Positions 1 to 10,926 of a DNA stretch of 64,000 nt are shown piece by piece; within the stretch, counting starts at the first letter, position 1; each line of letters begins with the position of its first letter. Made by a program: the position numbers and the translations under genes. The stretch lies in NCBI RefSeq assembly GCF_000234665.1, contig NC_018325.1, positions 664,050-728,049 on the forward strand. Reading direction: 5' to 3'. Origin of the DNA: Leishmania mexicana MHOM/GT/2001/U1103. Its lineage: Eukaryota > Euglenozoa > Kinetoplastea > Trypanosomatida > Trypanosomatidae. The notes beneath the pieces are model-generated. The model made no database searches and was not told where the DNA came from. It saw nothing but the letters and a program-made list of their open reading frames with translations.

Positions 1-1204
1 GAGGAGGGGGGCAGGTGTGTGTCCCGTCCTGAGAACAGAGTGAGCGTGAAGCGTAGAGAGCGTGCTCAGGGATTGGAGTTGGGGTGGTTTGCTTGTTGCG
101 TATCGCGACTTGAGCCGTGCGACGAAAGCGTGCAGGGGAGAGGGCAGGGCATATCAACGGAGAAGCATGAAGAAAGGAAAAAGATGGTGCGACAGGGAAA
201 GGAGGGCGTACGCGTGACTGAAGAGGGAAGAGGCCGGGGGAGGGGGCTCCCCTCGACAGCTGGTTCAGGCGCCTATCAGAGCAGAGGCTGGGAGGCGTCG
301 TGTGCGCCGTTCTCCCAGGGAAGGCGGAAAGAAGAGAGCAGAGGAGGCACCAACAACGAAAGGAAAGCTTCATTGCCGCGCTCTCCCCCCCTTCCATGTG
401 CGCGGGCGTTTCGCAGAGTCTTCTGAAAGCTGGCTTTGCCCCACTTTAGACCCACCGCGTTGGCCCGCTCCCACCACCTTCCGCCACGTGTCGATACCCG
501 ATCGCGCAATGGCCATTCAGAGAGCAGTCAAACCGCCTTTTTTTCTTTCTCGTTTTGTCCTGCCTGCGTGTGTGTGTGTGTGTGTGTGTGTGCGGGTGTG
601 CGCACAGACCAGAGTGAGGTGCCACCTGTTCCTCCCGCCTCCTGTCTCACCGGGTGGGGGGACATGGAGGAGGTCGGGTAGGCGCGACGTACTATGAAAA
701 TGCGGACAGTGGAAAGAACGAGAGAATGGGGGGCCATATGGTCACTGCGGCCCTATCTCAAAGAAAATGAACACGAGAGGCAACACTGACAGGTAGAATA
801 AAGATAGCACTTGCAGCAGCAGCAGCAGAGAGGGAGAAAAGAAAAACTCAGTCGCCAACCCTGGTCCTCTTCGCGCCGTTACGTTCTGAGTAACGCACAC
901 AGAAGATGAAGAAGATGAGCAGGCAAAGAACAGGGAGAAAGAAGACTTCGCAGAGGCTGGCGCCCTCAGTTTCTGGCCAAAGAAGAGGAGAGAATGCAAG
1001 AATTCGTCTTCAGCACTCACTGCCGACGAAACGCCTTCCCCGTCGTGCATGCGCACGCAGGACACGACGACAAAATGGAGAAAAAGGCTCAGCAGGAAGG
1101 CGCAGCGCTGACTTCAACACAGCCAAGTGCCGACAGCACTGCCATGAGCAACCACGTACGCCTACACACGCCCCCTGCCCCCTGCCCCCTAGTTCTTGTT
1201 TGCA
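1..1204. other. intergenic / 3' flank of the F-box gene
   Basis: I see no supportable gene here. For the leftward unit this is the 3' UTR of the F-box gene and the spacer to the next gene beyond the left edge. It carries a (GT)n tract at about 568-592, purine-rich runs that are pyrimidine-rich on the transcribed strand, and a short cytosine-rich tandem repeat at about 1170-1190. Reading frames in it translate to low-complexity or Ser/Arg-rich sequence. Confidence 0.6.
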
Positions 1205-2491
1205 TCAGGGGTGGAGGATGCAGCCGTTGCGTTCTGCGCGAATGGTGCGCATCAGCTCGTGCACGGCGGAGCTGACAACGTAGCGGGCGTGGGCGAAGAA
1301 GATGCCAAAGGCCGCCGCGGCGAGTGGCAGCAAGCACAGCCCCCGGAACTCCCACATGAGCAGCGAAATGGGGAAGAGCATCGCGAGGAAGAAACAGATG
1401 CCCATCGCCAAGTCCTTGAAGCGGTGCAGAGAGTAGAAGTCGAGCAGAAAGACCAGCGCAAGGACGCCAAGGCTGACAATCACCGGCACCCCGCCGAGCA
1501 AAATGTAGATGCGGCAGCCGTACTGGACGTACTGCAGGGCGCAGAAGGAGGCCACCGCGAACAGGAATGGGAAGCCGTTCGGGATGTTCAGCACTACGAA
1601 TTGAAAGCCCTCTCGCACATTAACGTGCGTCATTTGATATCGCAGCTGCTGCCTCGCCGCGGGCATGATGTACATCAGCGTGTACAGCTGCCAGAGACAG
1701 AAGGAAAGGATGACGGTGATGCCGCACCAGAGCCAGGAGAAGCGCTCCTTGCGTCCCAGGTTGATCTGAATCAGCAGCGTCGGGATGATGACGTCGCAGA
1801 TGCCCAGCAGGATCGTCACGGCGGAAGCGAAAATCAGCAGTTTGTTGCGCCGCAGTCGAAGCAACAGCGGTAGAGGCTCGAAATGGGCCTGCATTACGAC
1901 ATTTGACACGATGATGGCGACGATACAGAGGTACGCCATCCAGAGCAGCCCAAAGACGATGGTGGTGTTGCAGAGACCCCCCATGTCAAACCCCTCCGAC
2001 ACACACATCGCCGTGGTGATGGCAAGCGCCACCGAAAACAAGGTAACGGACAAGAAAAAATGCAGCACCACACGGCGCCGCCGCTGCACGTACTTGTAGT
2101 ACTGTTGGCTCTCACGGTAACGCCGCACCTTCTCCATCGTCTTGCGCAGCGCCGCCCGCGACGGGGCGGGGAGGGGCTCGAGTGGGTCGTACTGCACGAT
2201 GCACTGCTCCTTCGACTCTAGGAGGCGCATCCGATTCACAATTTCCTGACTCACCGTGTCGTACGGTGCCGCGCCGTGCAGCCGGACTACCAGCGGGTAG
2301 ACAACACAGATGCGCTTCGCCACGTACTCCCACAGCACCGGGTGCTGACAGAGCTGATACCAACTGCGGCACACACACGATAGGACGCCGATCCAACCGA
2401 AGCTATCGCCGTCGTTGCGGATCACATCAATAAAAACATTGAGCAGCAGATCCCGCGGGAGTCTCTCTACGTGCGACACCCCTCGCTTCAT
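1205..2491 (-). CDS. F-box-like protein with C-terminal multi-pass membrane region
   Basis: Predicted 428 aa. Residues about 6-65 read as an F-box: LPRDLLLNVF, then an aromatic/Cys-rich VLSCVCRSWYQLCQHPVLWEYVAKR segment, the usual Skp1-binding helix pattern. A basic linker follows (about 140-155, YYKYVQRRRRVVLHFF), then six or more strongly hydrophobic stretches to near the C terminus. F-box proteins are usually soluble SCF substrate receptors, so this suggests a membrane-tethered ubiquitin-ligase adaptor; that role is inference. The start is the ATG at 2489-2491 just before the F-box. The frame is open further upstream, but only from a TTG, and that part looks like UTR. A purine-rich run near 2645-2690 (pyrimidines on the coding strand) suits the splice-acceptor tract. 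Last gene of the leftward unit in the window. Confidence 0.8.
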   Translation of the reverse strand: MKRGVSHVERLPRDLLLNVFIDVIRNDGDSFGWIGVLSCVCRSWYQLCQHPVLWEYVAKRICVVYPLVVRLHGAAPYDTVSQEIVNRMRLLESKEQCIVQYDPLEPLPAPSRAALRKTMEKVRRYRESQQYYKYVQRRRRVVLHFFLSVTLFSVALAITTAMCVSEGFDMGGLCNTTIVFGLLWMAYLCIVAIIVSNVVMQAHFEPLPLLLRLRRNKLLIFASAVTILLGICDVIIPTLLIQINLGRKERFSWLWCGITVILSFCLWQLYTLMYIMPAARQQLRYQMTHVNVREGFQFVVLNIPNGFPFLFAVASFCALQYVQYGCRIYILLGGVPVIVSLGVLALVFLLDFYSLHRFKDLAMGICFFLAMLFPISLLMWEFRGLCLLPLAAAAFGIFFAHARYVVSSAVHELMRTIRAERNGCILHP

Positions 2492-3729
2492 CACGAACGT
2501 GCCGGAGCTGTCGTCGTCCGCCGTCGCCTCCCCGTCCGACACGAGAGAAGAGGGGAAGGACGAGCTGAGCACCGCATGTGTGTGAAGGGCAAACATTCCC
2601 CGCACGCACAGGAGAGAGAAACGCAAGCGAAGCGGGGAAAAACAGCCGCACGAAGAGACAGAGCGAGAGAGGAAGAGAAAGGGAAAAAATGAGGTCAGTG
2701 CCGTTTGTTGGGCTGTTGGGTAGCGTTATCAGCGTGAGCTTGTACGCCGACGTCGCCTCTCCTTTCCGCTGCCCTCCTCCCCCCTCGCTATCTCGATTGC
2801 CAACGTGTATATCTCTGTACGCGCGCACGTGTGCGTATATTCTTGCTTCCCTCTCTGTGCGCTTCTTCGGAAAATATAGGAGGGGGAATGGGGCCGCCGT
2901 GAAGCGCACCGCCACACCTTCCCTTAAAACCTTAGACGGTTATTCTTCTTTGGTCACACCGACAAGGGTGAGCGTGTTCTGGTGTGGTGGGCGAGCCGCA
3001 GTAGCGGGAAAAAGGCCGCCACTGGAGCAGCTCCTAGGCCGCACCCGCCCGCGCGACAGCGCCAACACGAAATGTGGGGAGAAAAAATAGGGGGAAAAGT
3101 CGTCTCTGCTCGGACTTCCGAGGCATCTGGGTCTCGCGCTGTTTGTGTTTCAAGCAATGAAGCCACGGAGACGGCCCAGTACGCGTGTGCGTGTGTGTGC
3201 GCGCGCTGGAGAGATCAACACGCAAGAGCACGTCCCCCTCTCCCCACGACAACGCGAGCGACACGAAAGTGAGATCGAGGGACAGTACACGAAACGAGAG
3301 AAGACCCACGCGCTGCGAAAAGCACTCTCAGATGAACGCCAGAAGTGCCGCGATGGAGAGAGAGCTGAGGTGAAAAGACAAGGCCAGACAACACCGTGAG
3401 GAAGATAAACGAGTGGAGCACAACGAACGTTGTGACGGGCAAAATAAAAAGTACGAGACAAGGAGAGCGACCCAAGCAGGTGGAGCAGGAAGGCGTGAAA
3501 GGGAGATCTGGTGGTGGTAAGAGGGGTTAGGAGAGTATGTGAAGAACACCCGGTGGTGCTCTTGGTGGTATGAGGCGCGCGGCCGTGATGATGATGAACC
3601 AAGAAGCACGAAGGAAGGGGGTCGATCAGGAGTTGCGAGCACGAGATGCTCCGACAGTCGGGAAACGCAGCGGGGGTGATGCGTTGATGTTGCGTTCGTG
3701 CTGAGAGCGTGGTCGCGGCCAACAACGAT
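2492..3729. other. intergenic spacer, F-box gene 5' side
   Basis: No gene supported. It contains the F-box gene's 5' UTR, a splice-acceptor tract (pyrimidines on the minus strand, about 2645-2690), and further low-complexity 3' UTR sequence of the BAR-like gene beyond the retroposon copy at 3730-4330. Confidence 0.55.
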
Positions 3730-4330
3730 TCTTTCTTTTTTTGGCGTGTTCATTCTGCTCTACGGCATCAGTTAAACGACACTCTATCCCGGGCTGTCAC
3801 AGGCTCATCGCGTAGTGCGAAGCAGCCGTAGACACGCCATACAGCAATGCGCCGAATCTGTCATTCGAGAAGGGCACCTGCCTCAAACTCTAATCACCCG
3901 CATCGCAGGTTGCCTCACAGCCGCTTCCACGTTGTGCTGGTCCCCACCGCGTGCGTCCCCCTCGGGGTGGCTCAGGCCCCCCCCCTCCACCACCACCATT
4001 AGGCAGCGAGAGGGCCGGGCGTGGGATACGCTCGAGTCACGCTGGCACTCTGCCTACCATATGGGTGGCACAGACGTGTTTGCTGTCGCAGGCGGCTCCG
4101 ACGCCACGCCGTCCAAGAAGGGACCGCCGACATCAGCATCCATGCATCGCCCTCTGACCTCCCCGCGTCTCCGGCTCCTGACCCTGTCACCACCACAGGT
4201 GGTTCGGCATTGGAAAGGGCTAGGACGGGGGGGGGCTGCTGGACTTCTCCCCATACGCAGAGTGGGGGTTCGTGCTGGACCCTGTGATACCACGCACTGG
4301 GCAGTGTGCCCCCACCCCTCACTCCTGTCA
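3730..4330 (-). mobile_element. degenerate SIDER-like retroposon copy (copy C)
   Basis: Read on the minus strand, this stretch is similar along its length to the two copies at 27,471-27,968 and 40,548-41,086. It includes the block at 3794-3837 (TGTCACAGGCTCATCGCG and on), nearly identical to 27,475-27,518. Its 5' hallmark is decayed: the CACAGGGTCCAG part survives near 4273-4285, but the 5' strand of the pairing helix does not. At the 3' end, 3749-3792, it shares a tail (ATAGAGTGTCGTTTAACTGA on the minus strand) with the copy at 40.5 kb that the 27.5 kb copy lacks. An A-rich tail follows (T/C-rich on + at about 3728-3742). It lies sense-oriented in the 3' UTR of the BAR-like gene, the usual place for SIDER2 elements. 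Confidence 0.75.
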
Positions 4331-4432
4331 CCAGAGAATCAGACTCGGCACCATAAACGAAACAGGGCACGCACACACGATAAAACAAGAGAGCAGGAGT
4401 GGTGGGGGAAGCGAGTTGAGGCGCTCCAGACA

Positions 4433-5176
4433 TCATCTTCCCCTTTTCTCCTCAGGGCATCTCGGCGATCGGCTTGGGGTGACGGGGTGGGCCAGGATAT
4501 TGTCCTTGCACTTGCGAATTTGGTAAGACAGCGCGGAGAGTACCCGGTGGAGGTGCTCCATTAGCCCCTTCATATCCTCGTATACAAGGATGCCAAAGCG
4601 CGTCGTAAAGTCGTGAAAAGCATCCTCGAACTCGGCCCTCAGCCGTGTGCACTCGACCTCGTGTTCGTCGCGCTTCTGCGTCTCGGTCAGATAGAGCGCC
4701 TGCATCTTGGCATCCACGTCCTTCTTGGGCTGGAGCTTGTCGCACTGACTCCTCAAGAGCCTCAGCGTCTTCTCCGCCTTGGATTTGCGCTCGCGACTTT
4801 CTTTCAACTCACGCTGGTCCTCTGCTATCTGCTTGAAGCGGGTGGAGAGCGAGTAGTCCAGCTCCTCCATCAAGTCCTGCAGAAGGACACCATCCTGCAC
4901 CTCCTCGATGCCACTCACAAGGGTGCCGCTGGACTGGATGATGACGGGAATATGGGTATCGGTGGTCAAAAGCTGCAGGGAGGCGGCGACGCCGGCCAAG
5001 GCGCGCGTGAAGCGCTCGGTGCACGCGTGCAGCTCCTTCAGCGCCTTTTTGTGCTGCTTAATAGCCGCCTTGTACTTGCTCACAGTCGCCTCGGGCGACG
5101 CCAACACCACCTCACCCTTCTCAGGCTTGGTGACTGCCAGAGTACCGGGTTTACCAAACGCCGAGAAGATTTTCAT
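4433..5176 (-). CDS. BAR-like coiled-coil protein
   Basis: Predicted 247 aa from the ATG at 5174-5176. After a short N terminus (MKIFSAFGKPG) most of the protein is long amphipathic helix. Heptad-like stretches at about 35-60 (YKAAIKQHKKALKELHACTERF), 110-160 (basic, KESRERKSKAEKTLRLL) and 170-215 (ETQKRDEHEVECTRLRAEFEDAF) give a three-helix pattern like BAR/arfaptin-type membrane-bending proteins. A basic tail follows. I recognise the general fold type but not a named orthologue; a plain coiled-coil protein is the alternative. The retroposon copy at 3730-4330 begins about 100 bases after the stop, so its mRNA probably carries it in the 3' UTR. Confidence 0.75.
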   Translation of the reverse strand: MKIFSAFGKPGTLAVTKPEKGEVVLASPEATVSKYKAAIKQHKKALKELHACTERFTRALAGVAASLQLLTTDTHIPVIIQSSGTLVSGIEEVQDGVLLQDLMEELDYSLSTRFKQIAEDQRELKESRERKSKAEKTLRLLRSQCDKLQPKKDVDAKMQALYLTETQKRDEHEVECTRLRAEFEDAFHDFTTRFGILVYEDMKGLMEHLHRVLSALSYQIRKCKDNILAHPVTPSRSPRCPEEKRGR

Positions 5177-5920
5177 GTGGTTTTCTAGATTCTATCAGGG
5201 GAGGGGCAAGGATGGTAGAATCACTGCTGCCTCTGGAATCCTTTAGTGAAGCCTCTTGCCCGCACGGCAACGTGCTTGTTGTGAGCGAAGGAGAAAGGAG
5301 AGTGTTGCCTGGTTGTACGTTCGCCTCCGTGTCGTCTGCCTGCGCAAGCAGAGTGAGGCGCTGAAGAGAATGTGCAAGCCAAAAAGATGCACAATAAAGG
5401 CATGCATGCCACAGTCCGATGGGCTCCAATGACTCCCGCTCGCGCCTGGGCGTGGATGGTTGGAAAAAGATGAGCACGAAAGGCACGGCGAGGGGGCGAG
5501 GGGAGGGGAGGGAGGGACACGCAAGGGTGGAGATGCACACGTCGACGTCGCTCAACCGCTAGAATGGAGTATGGATGTGAACAGAAAACGGAAAAGGCGG
5601 CAAAAAAAAATAGGCCACCGAGCTTGTGTGTACACACACACACTAACACAATATGGTGGCGGCACAGGGGGTCTCGCCACACCTCTCCCCCGCCCGAGGA
5701 CGGCACGGCTATCGAATAAAACAACAGCACCTGATCCGCCGCTGCTCGGCTCTAACACCTTCCCTTTTCCGTCTTTTTGCTGTGTACGAACTCCCTGCAC
5801 GTTTTCGAGCCTCTTTGTGGCCTACATGCCCTCGACATGAGCGCCGCTATCGTGTATTTGAGCAGTTGGTGCATGCTGAAGCAGAAAGGGGTAACAAGAA
5901 GCGAGGAACGCACGTAGGTG
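5177..5920. other. intergenic spacer
   Basis: No gene supported. The purine run at about 5579-5612 (pyrimidine tract on the transcribed strand) is a likely trans-splicing signal for the BAR-like gene. The rest is the 3' UTR of the zinc-ribbon gene. Confidence 0.55.
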
Positions 5921-6334
5921 CTATGACGGCGCCGTCGCGCCATCATAGCCGCAGCACCCACACCGCAAAGGTTCCGTGACGGTCAGCGAACATCCGCCCG
6001 ACGGCTCTTCCTGTCGCTTGCGAAGGGTCTTCCGAGCGTCCACGATCCAGTTTGCTGTCTCGCACATGGGGCACACCCATTCCCGTGAGCCTCGCTGCGC
6101 TGCCTCGCCGGCCACTCGAGCGTTGCGTTCATGTGCGCACTCCATTATGCGCACCCGCCACGAGTCATCATCGTCACCGTCACCGTCAGCTGTGTCGTCT
6201 CTTGATAATGCGCGACGCACATCGGCAGTATTCACCTCCCCGTCAAAGGTGGAGACGAGCAGATCGGCAAGCACCTCCAGCGAGCGTGCCCGCTCCTCCG
6301 CGGTGAGTGGGTGTCTCTGCTGCGACGCACTCAT
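5921..6334 (-). CDS. small zinc-ribbon protein, RanBP2-finger-like
   Basis: Predicted 137 aa from the ATG at 6332-6334; a longer frame to 6424 looks like 5' UTR. The N-terminal half is helical, then acidic (DGDGDDDD, about 51-57). The C-terminal part has W86, C88, C91 and N95 in the spacing W-x-C-x2-C-x3-N that opens a RanBP2-type finger. The second cysteine pair (C125, C127/C128) comes only after a loop of about 30 residues instead of the usual short one. It may be an expanded RanBP2 finger or a different zinc ribbon. No named family recognised; role unknown. Confidence 0.65.
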   Translation of the reverse strand: MSASQQRHPLTAEERARSLEVLADLLVSTFDGEVNTADVRRALSRDDTADGDGDDDDSWRVRIMECAHERNARVAGEAAQRGSREWVCPMCETANWIVDARKTLRKRQEEPSGGCSLTVTEPLRCGCCGYDGATAPS

Positions 6335-8766
6335 TTTACAGTCCTGTGTGTGCGTCTGCGTTGGTCCAGAAATTGGATAGTCGCCTGCGCGGTTCATCTC
6401 GAGACGCAGTCTTTGCAACAACAAAAAATGAATCCATCAAGTCGACAAATCTTCAGTCAAACCCCCGCCGCATGGCTCACTCTCACTCCGCCGCGCACGT
6501 GCTCTACTGCAGAGGGGTAGCAGCGGGGGAGGCCAGTTTAGGTATGGGAAAAGAGGAGAACGGAAAAGAGAGTCAAAAAAACAACAATACGGCACCATAA
6601 GCGAAAGGAGTGACAGAGGGATGAGTAGCGGAGACAGAGGGGAGCATGTGGCACACGCTAGACTCGCATAAGAATCAGGTAAATAGTGAGGAGCGTGAGC
6701 AGAGGGCCCACTGCGCTCCTCCTTGACCTCTGTTCCTTTCCCGGGCGCACTTCCCGACCGACGGTGGCGCGCGGAAGTTGGGCTGTATATTTCTCCGACG
6801 CTATCTTTGATAGATGATACGAGAGAAAAGAGGCAGTCGCTTACTCTCTCTTAAAGCAAAGCGGGTGGAAAACGAGTCGTGCGGGGACGCCTCTCTCTGT
6901 CGTCCTCCTGTCCCCACGCCCACACCCTCGCGCGGCCCCCTTTGCCCGCCACCCACACTCGCCATCGGGCTGGGGATAGCGGCAGTGGGCCGAGGTCAGA
7001 GTCTCAAGAAGCGCTCATGCGCACAACCATTGCGCTTGCACAAAGTGAAGGTGGTTTGATGAGCACCATCGCCTCTGCTACACGTCGTTCGTTTATCGAG
7101 TCGACTATCCTCTCTTGTTTGCGGCGGTGGTCATTAAGCATACGTACGCACGCACAGCTGCCGAGAGCGCATGCCGAGCATGAGGCTTTTGCAAAGAAGC
7201 CTTTACAGGATGTCACATGAATTCAGCAAAGAAGAATAAGATGCGCACCTCACAGCCACACGCGTGTGTGTGTGCACCTGTAAGGCGAAGAAAGCGCACA
7301 ACTAAGCATCGAAAAGAGCTGAAGAAACTGAAGAGCGGTGAGTCGGAGACAGCTGCTAAAAGACAACCCAAGAATGGGAAGAGATTGGCGAAGACACGCA
7401 CACGCACACACACACACACAGCACTGAGCAAGTGAAAAATAAAAAGGAGAAATCGCAGAGAGAGAGACTGAGACAGGCACAGCAGCTCCGCTGAGCGATG
7501 CTCTCCGCCACTAGCGTATCTAGGCGCGCCAGCTGAGCGTTGGAGAGTGCGTGTGGCTGCGTGTATGTGTGCGTGGAGGTGAGAGCGAGTGAGAGACGTC
7601 GAGGAAGATGCGGGGAAGAGATAACAAGCCGTAAAAGAAGAGAGAAGAAAGAACGAAGAGGAGTCAGCGCACACGAAGCGATCCAATGTGTGAGGCATCA
7701 GCAGTGTGATGTAGTGACAGCGCGTGGTTACACAGCCAGCCTCCTCCTCCTTTGCCTCCTTCACTACCCCTCATCTTTTGAGGCGCCTTGTCCTCCTCTT
7801 TGCATCCCTTGCTCCTCGGCTCCCCCCACCACCACCGAAAACAGTCGCAGTGTTTCCACCTTTGACTCATCCATCATCGTCCTCCCCCTTCCCAACTCTC
7901 CCTGGGCCAATCAGTCCGTCAGCCGCACAACGCGTACACCGAAATACGCACAGACCTGCGGTCACTCAGCAAAGACGCCACAAACGCACCGAGAGAGAGC
8001 AAAGACGCAGCAGACGTAAAACGACAAAAAAGAAAAGAGCGGAGCTGGCGGCATCCCTCCCTCTCCCTCTCCCCCACCAAACTACAGAACCAGATACAGC
8101 ACTCCCCAGCGAACTGTAAAGGAAGCCCGCAAAGAACTGGAGAGGGATACCGTGCGTGCAGGTGGTTGCCTACAGACAGAAAGACACACATTCACCAACG
8201 CGGACTCCACTCGCGTTGCTGACGCCACAGCACCCACCCACCCCTCCCCGACATACACACAAAACCGTCTCTGCCTCACCATCTCACGCACATGCGCTAC
8301 GAAGCAGCGATAATTCAGAGGTTGGAGAGCACTAACAAAACAATGAAACGGTGAAGGACGCGCACGGGTGCTCGCAGCCACCCAACACACCGGCAGCGGG
8401 ACAGACAGACAAGAAAAGCACAAACAAAAATGCCAACGCACCACAAGCGAGAAGAGCGCCATAGCGGAAGATGGCGCTGGTGGATGGCGAAGTCAGGCAA
8501 GAACACATCCACACGCACGAGGACAACAACAAAACGAGCGCACGCAGAAGGATAAAAGAAGAACGCCACACGATCTACCAGTCAGAAGAAGTAGCATTCA
8601 TCCCAACAGCACATGCCATAGACTTTGGGAGGTAGACAGCAATGGAAGGGAGGGAAGGGGCGTAATGGCGAATGCCAATGTGGACTGGGAAAACGAACAA
8701 TGTCAGTGAGGGGTTACATATTTCTTTTTCTCGCGCCGCTTTTTGCTCCTTCTCGTTGCTCTACCG
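6335..8766. other. long spacer without a supportable gene
   Basis: About 2.4 kb between the zinc-ribbon and MUB genes. Frames here translate into Ser/Leu/His-rich low-complexity sequence typical of Leishmania UTRs, and several carry CA or GT microsatellites (for example about 7397-7422). Purine runs near 7610-7665 and 8400-8420 may be splice-acceptor tracts on the minus strand. I see no tRNA-like or recognisable RNA gene. Confidence 0.5.
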
Positions 8767-9270
8767 CTACATAACACAGCAGCAGCTATCTTTCTTCACC
8801 TCGTGCCCCTCGCCGTTACCGCCCTCCGCCGTGGTGCTCACCTTGCTTTTTTCCTTCGAGTTCTCCGCTGGCGAAGCGCGGTTCCCCTGGATGACCATGT
8901 GTATCAGCACCGAAGGTTTCTGCGTCTCGTCATTCGCATCCCCAACGTTCGTGTCGCTCGACACAAGGCACGCCTTCCGCTCCGAGAGCGTGAGATGCCC
9001 CGTCAGCGAGTCGCCATCATTCAGCACGCGTCCTGCCTTAAGCACGCGGATCCCCGAATTGGAAATGCGCCCTGCCAGCTCCTTCATATCATCTGGCCAG
9101 TTCGAGCGGAACTGCGCCTTCACCATCTCAATTGTAGTCTCACAGCCGTTCGGCTGCATGAGGGGAACAGAGCCGTGCACCACACGTCCCGAGTAGGTGG
9201 ACGGGCAGGCCCCCGTCAGAACGTATCGAATGCGCACACGTTCCATGGCTATTGCAGGAGACTTGCTCAT
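8767..9270 (-). CDS. MUB: membrane-anchored ubiquitin-fold protein (MUB/UBL3 family)
   Basis: Predicted 167 aa from the ATG at 9268-9270; a second ATG at 9246 (MERVRIRYVL) would start right at the domain. The ubiquitin fold spans about residues 9-115, with an NWPDDMKELA segment followed by IRVLKAGRVLNDGDSL, matching the NWP...LRLIYQGRFL pattern of UBL3/MUB. A polar, low-complexity linker leads to a C terminus ending DSCCCVM, a CaaX box (CCVM) with extra cysteines that could be palmitoylated. There is no terminal Gly-Gly, so it is not a conjugated modifier. Family knowledge predicts prenylation and a membrane platform that recruits E2 enzymes. It sits within an ordinary leftward cluster. Confidence 0.85.
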   Translation of the reverse strand: MSKSPAIAMERVRIRYVLTGACPSTYSGRVVHGSVPLMQPNGCETTIEMVKAQFRSNWPDDMKELAGRISNSGIRVLKAGRVLNDGDSLTGHLTLSERKACLVSSDTNVGDANDETQKPSVLIHMVIQGNRASPAENSKEKSKVSTTAEGGNGEGHEVKKDSCCCVM

Positions 9271-10926
9271 ACGTGTACGTAAGTCTGTGTGTATGTCTGG
9301 GTGATTATGTGGGTGTAAGTGCGCTACAGCAACGTCAAGGAAGCGCAGAGAGCAATGGGAACACACACGCACACTTACAAGGAGTAAAAGGCTGGATGAA
9401 CCCCACAGCGGGGTGGAGAGAGAGAAAGCAGCTAAGGGATTAACAGGTGTATGGTACCGCGCGCAAACGTCCTATTGATTCGAAAGGGCGGCAGCAGCAC
9501 AGAAATAGACGTGTTGTCTGATAATAGATGTAGGTCTTGGGTGTCCGTGTGCGTGTGTGTGTGTGTGTGTATGAAGAGATGTAAGTGCAAGCGCAGCGGT
9601 GGAAACGCAGATGGAGGTGGACAGGAGTGACAAAGGGAGAAAGTGCGCGCGGAAGGGGCCAGGTGTCTGATGACGATGATGTCTGCACAAGTCAAACGCT
9701 TAGACACCTTAATCACACTAACTGGGTCTTCGTCAATGGAGCGCACACACGCACACCACAAACAGGCCAAAGCAACGGAGGAGTCGAACGGTGAATAGGC
9801 AAAGGAAGAAAATGAGAGCGAGCGCGAAAAGCAAGGGGAGCAATGTGGAAGACGACGACGCACGCGAAAAGTGGTGAAACAGAGAGATGGTGATATGTAT
9901 ACAGAGGGTGAAGGGCGGAAGTGCTGCCCCCAGTGAACCTGCGGCGATGAGGTATGATGCACCTGCTGTGCGTTTTGTAATGCGCGTAGGTGGGTGAGTG
10001 TTGTTGGGTGGACGCAAAGGAGCGTGAGTGAGTTTTGTTCTCTGCACGGGTGTGCGAGGGAGGGAGGGGGTGCAAGAGAGTAGCACAGCAAAGAACAAAA
10101 AAGAATGCGTTCGTTAAGGTGGGGAGAAGGGGAGGATGGGCACAGTGGAGAGACACAATCATCAAAGATGCGGCCAGAGGTGGAAGAGAGCACTCCCTCA
10201 CATGTGCGCGCACACATCTACATATGCCGGCTGCAGAGCAGCCGTTCGAGTGGGCACTGCTTTGCCGACTCGTATGCGCTACTACCGTGCCTTGCTGCGT
10301 CTTAGAAAAGATACTGTAACACGCGCAGACATCAGTCATGGCCACCGCGACCGACAACACGGCACGCCCTTACTGTGGCAATTCCTGTACGGCAGTCGCT
10401 GAACCTCCTCCGCATTGGGTTCGACCCCTCGATGTTGTGCCGCTGTTTTTCCTTTAAGTGGTCGGTGGACGTGAAAAGAAAAGAAAACAGCGCACATCAT
10501 CGCAACTCGCCAGTTGCACGCCAATCCATTGAATCTGGCCAACCATACGCGGCCCGATGCCTCCCACCACCCTCTTGTATTGGCCATGGCGCACACCCAC
10601 ATGCACATGTGCAGGGAAGGGGAGAATAGGGTGGGACAAGGATGAGGAGGAGGGGATGCCCTCCCCACCCCCTTATTGTCGGAGGCTCGAGAAAGGCCCG
10701 CCACGAGAAAAAGAAAACCTGTGAGAAGGCCAAAGCAGAAAAGACATAGGACCGAAGGCGAAGGCAGGAAAAGCTGCGTGCGTGTGTGAGTGCAGCCCAC
10801 CCTTCACAGCTTGCAACGTGAATTGCAGGCAAATCGACGGACGAGCCGCATCGCTTAAAAGGCGTGTGCACAAATGCACGCAAACGTTGTCACCAAAGGT
10901 GAGCACCCCCCCTCCCTCCGCCGCTA
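9271..10926. other. intergenic spacer
   Basis: No gene supported. A GT/CA microsatellite lies at about 9550-9571. A GGGTTCGACCCC string near 10,418 resembles a tRNA T-arm, but no acceptor stem or A box goes with it. The rest is UTR-like. Confidence 0.5.

Noticed and set aside
9550..9571. GT/CA dinucleotide repeats (also near 568, 7400, 24,325, 42,690, 51,190)
   Set aside because: Common microsatellites of Leishmania spacers; no evidence of a special role.
10411..10436. GGGTTCGACCCC string resembling a tRNA T-arm
   Set aside because: No acceptor stem, D-arm or A-box with correct spacing upstream; not a tRNA.
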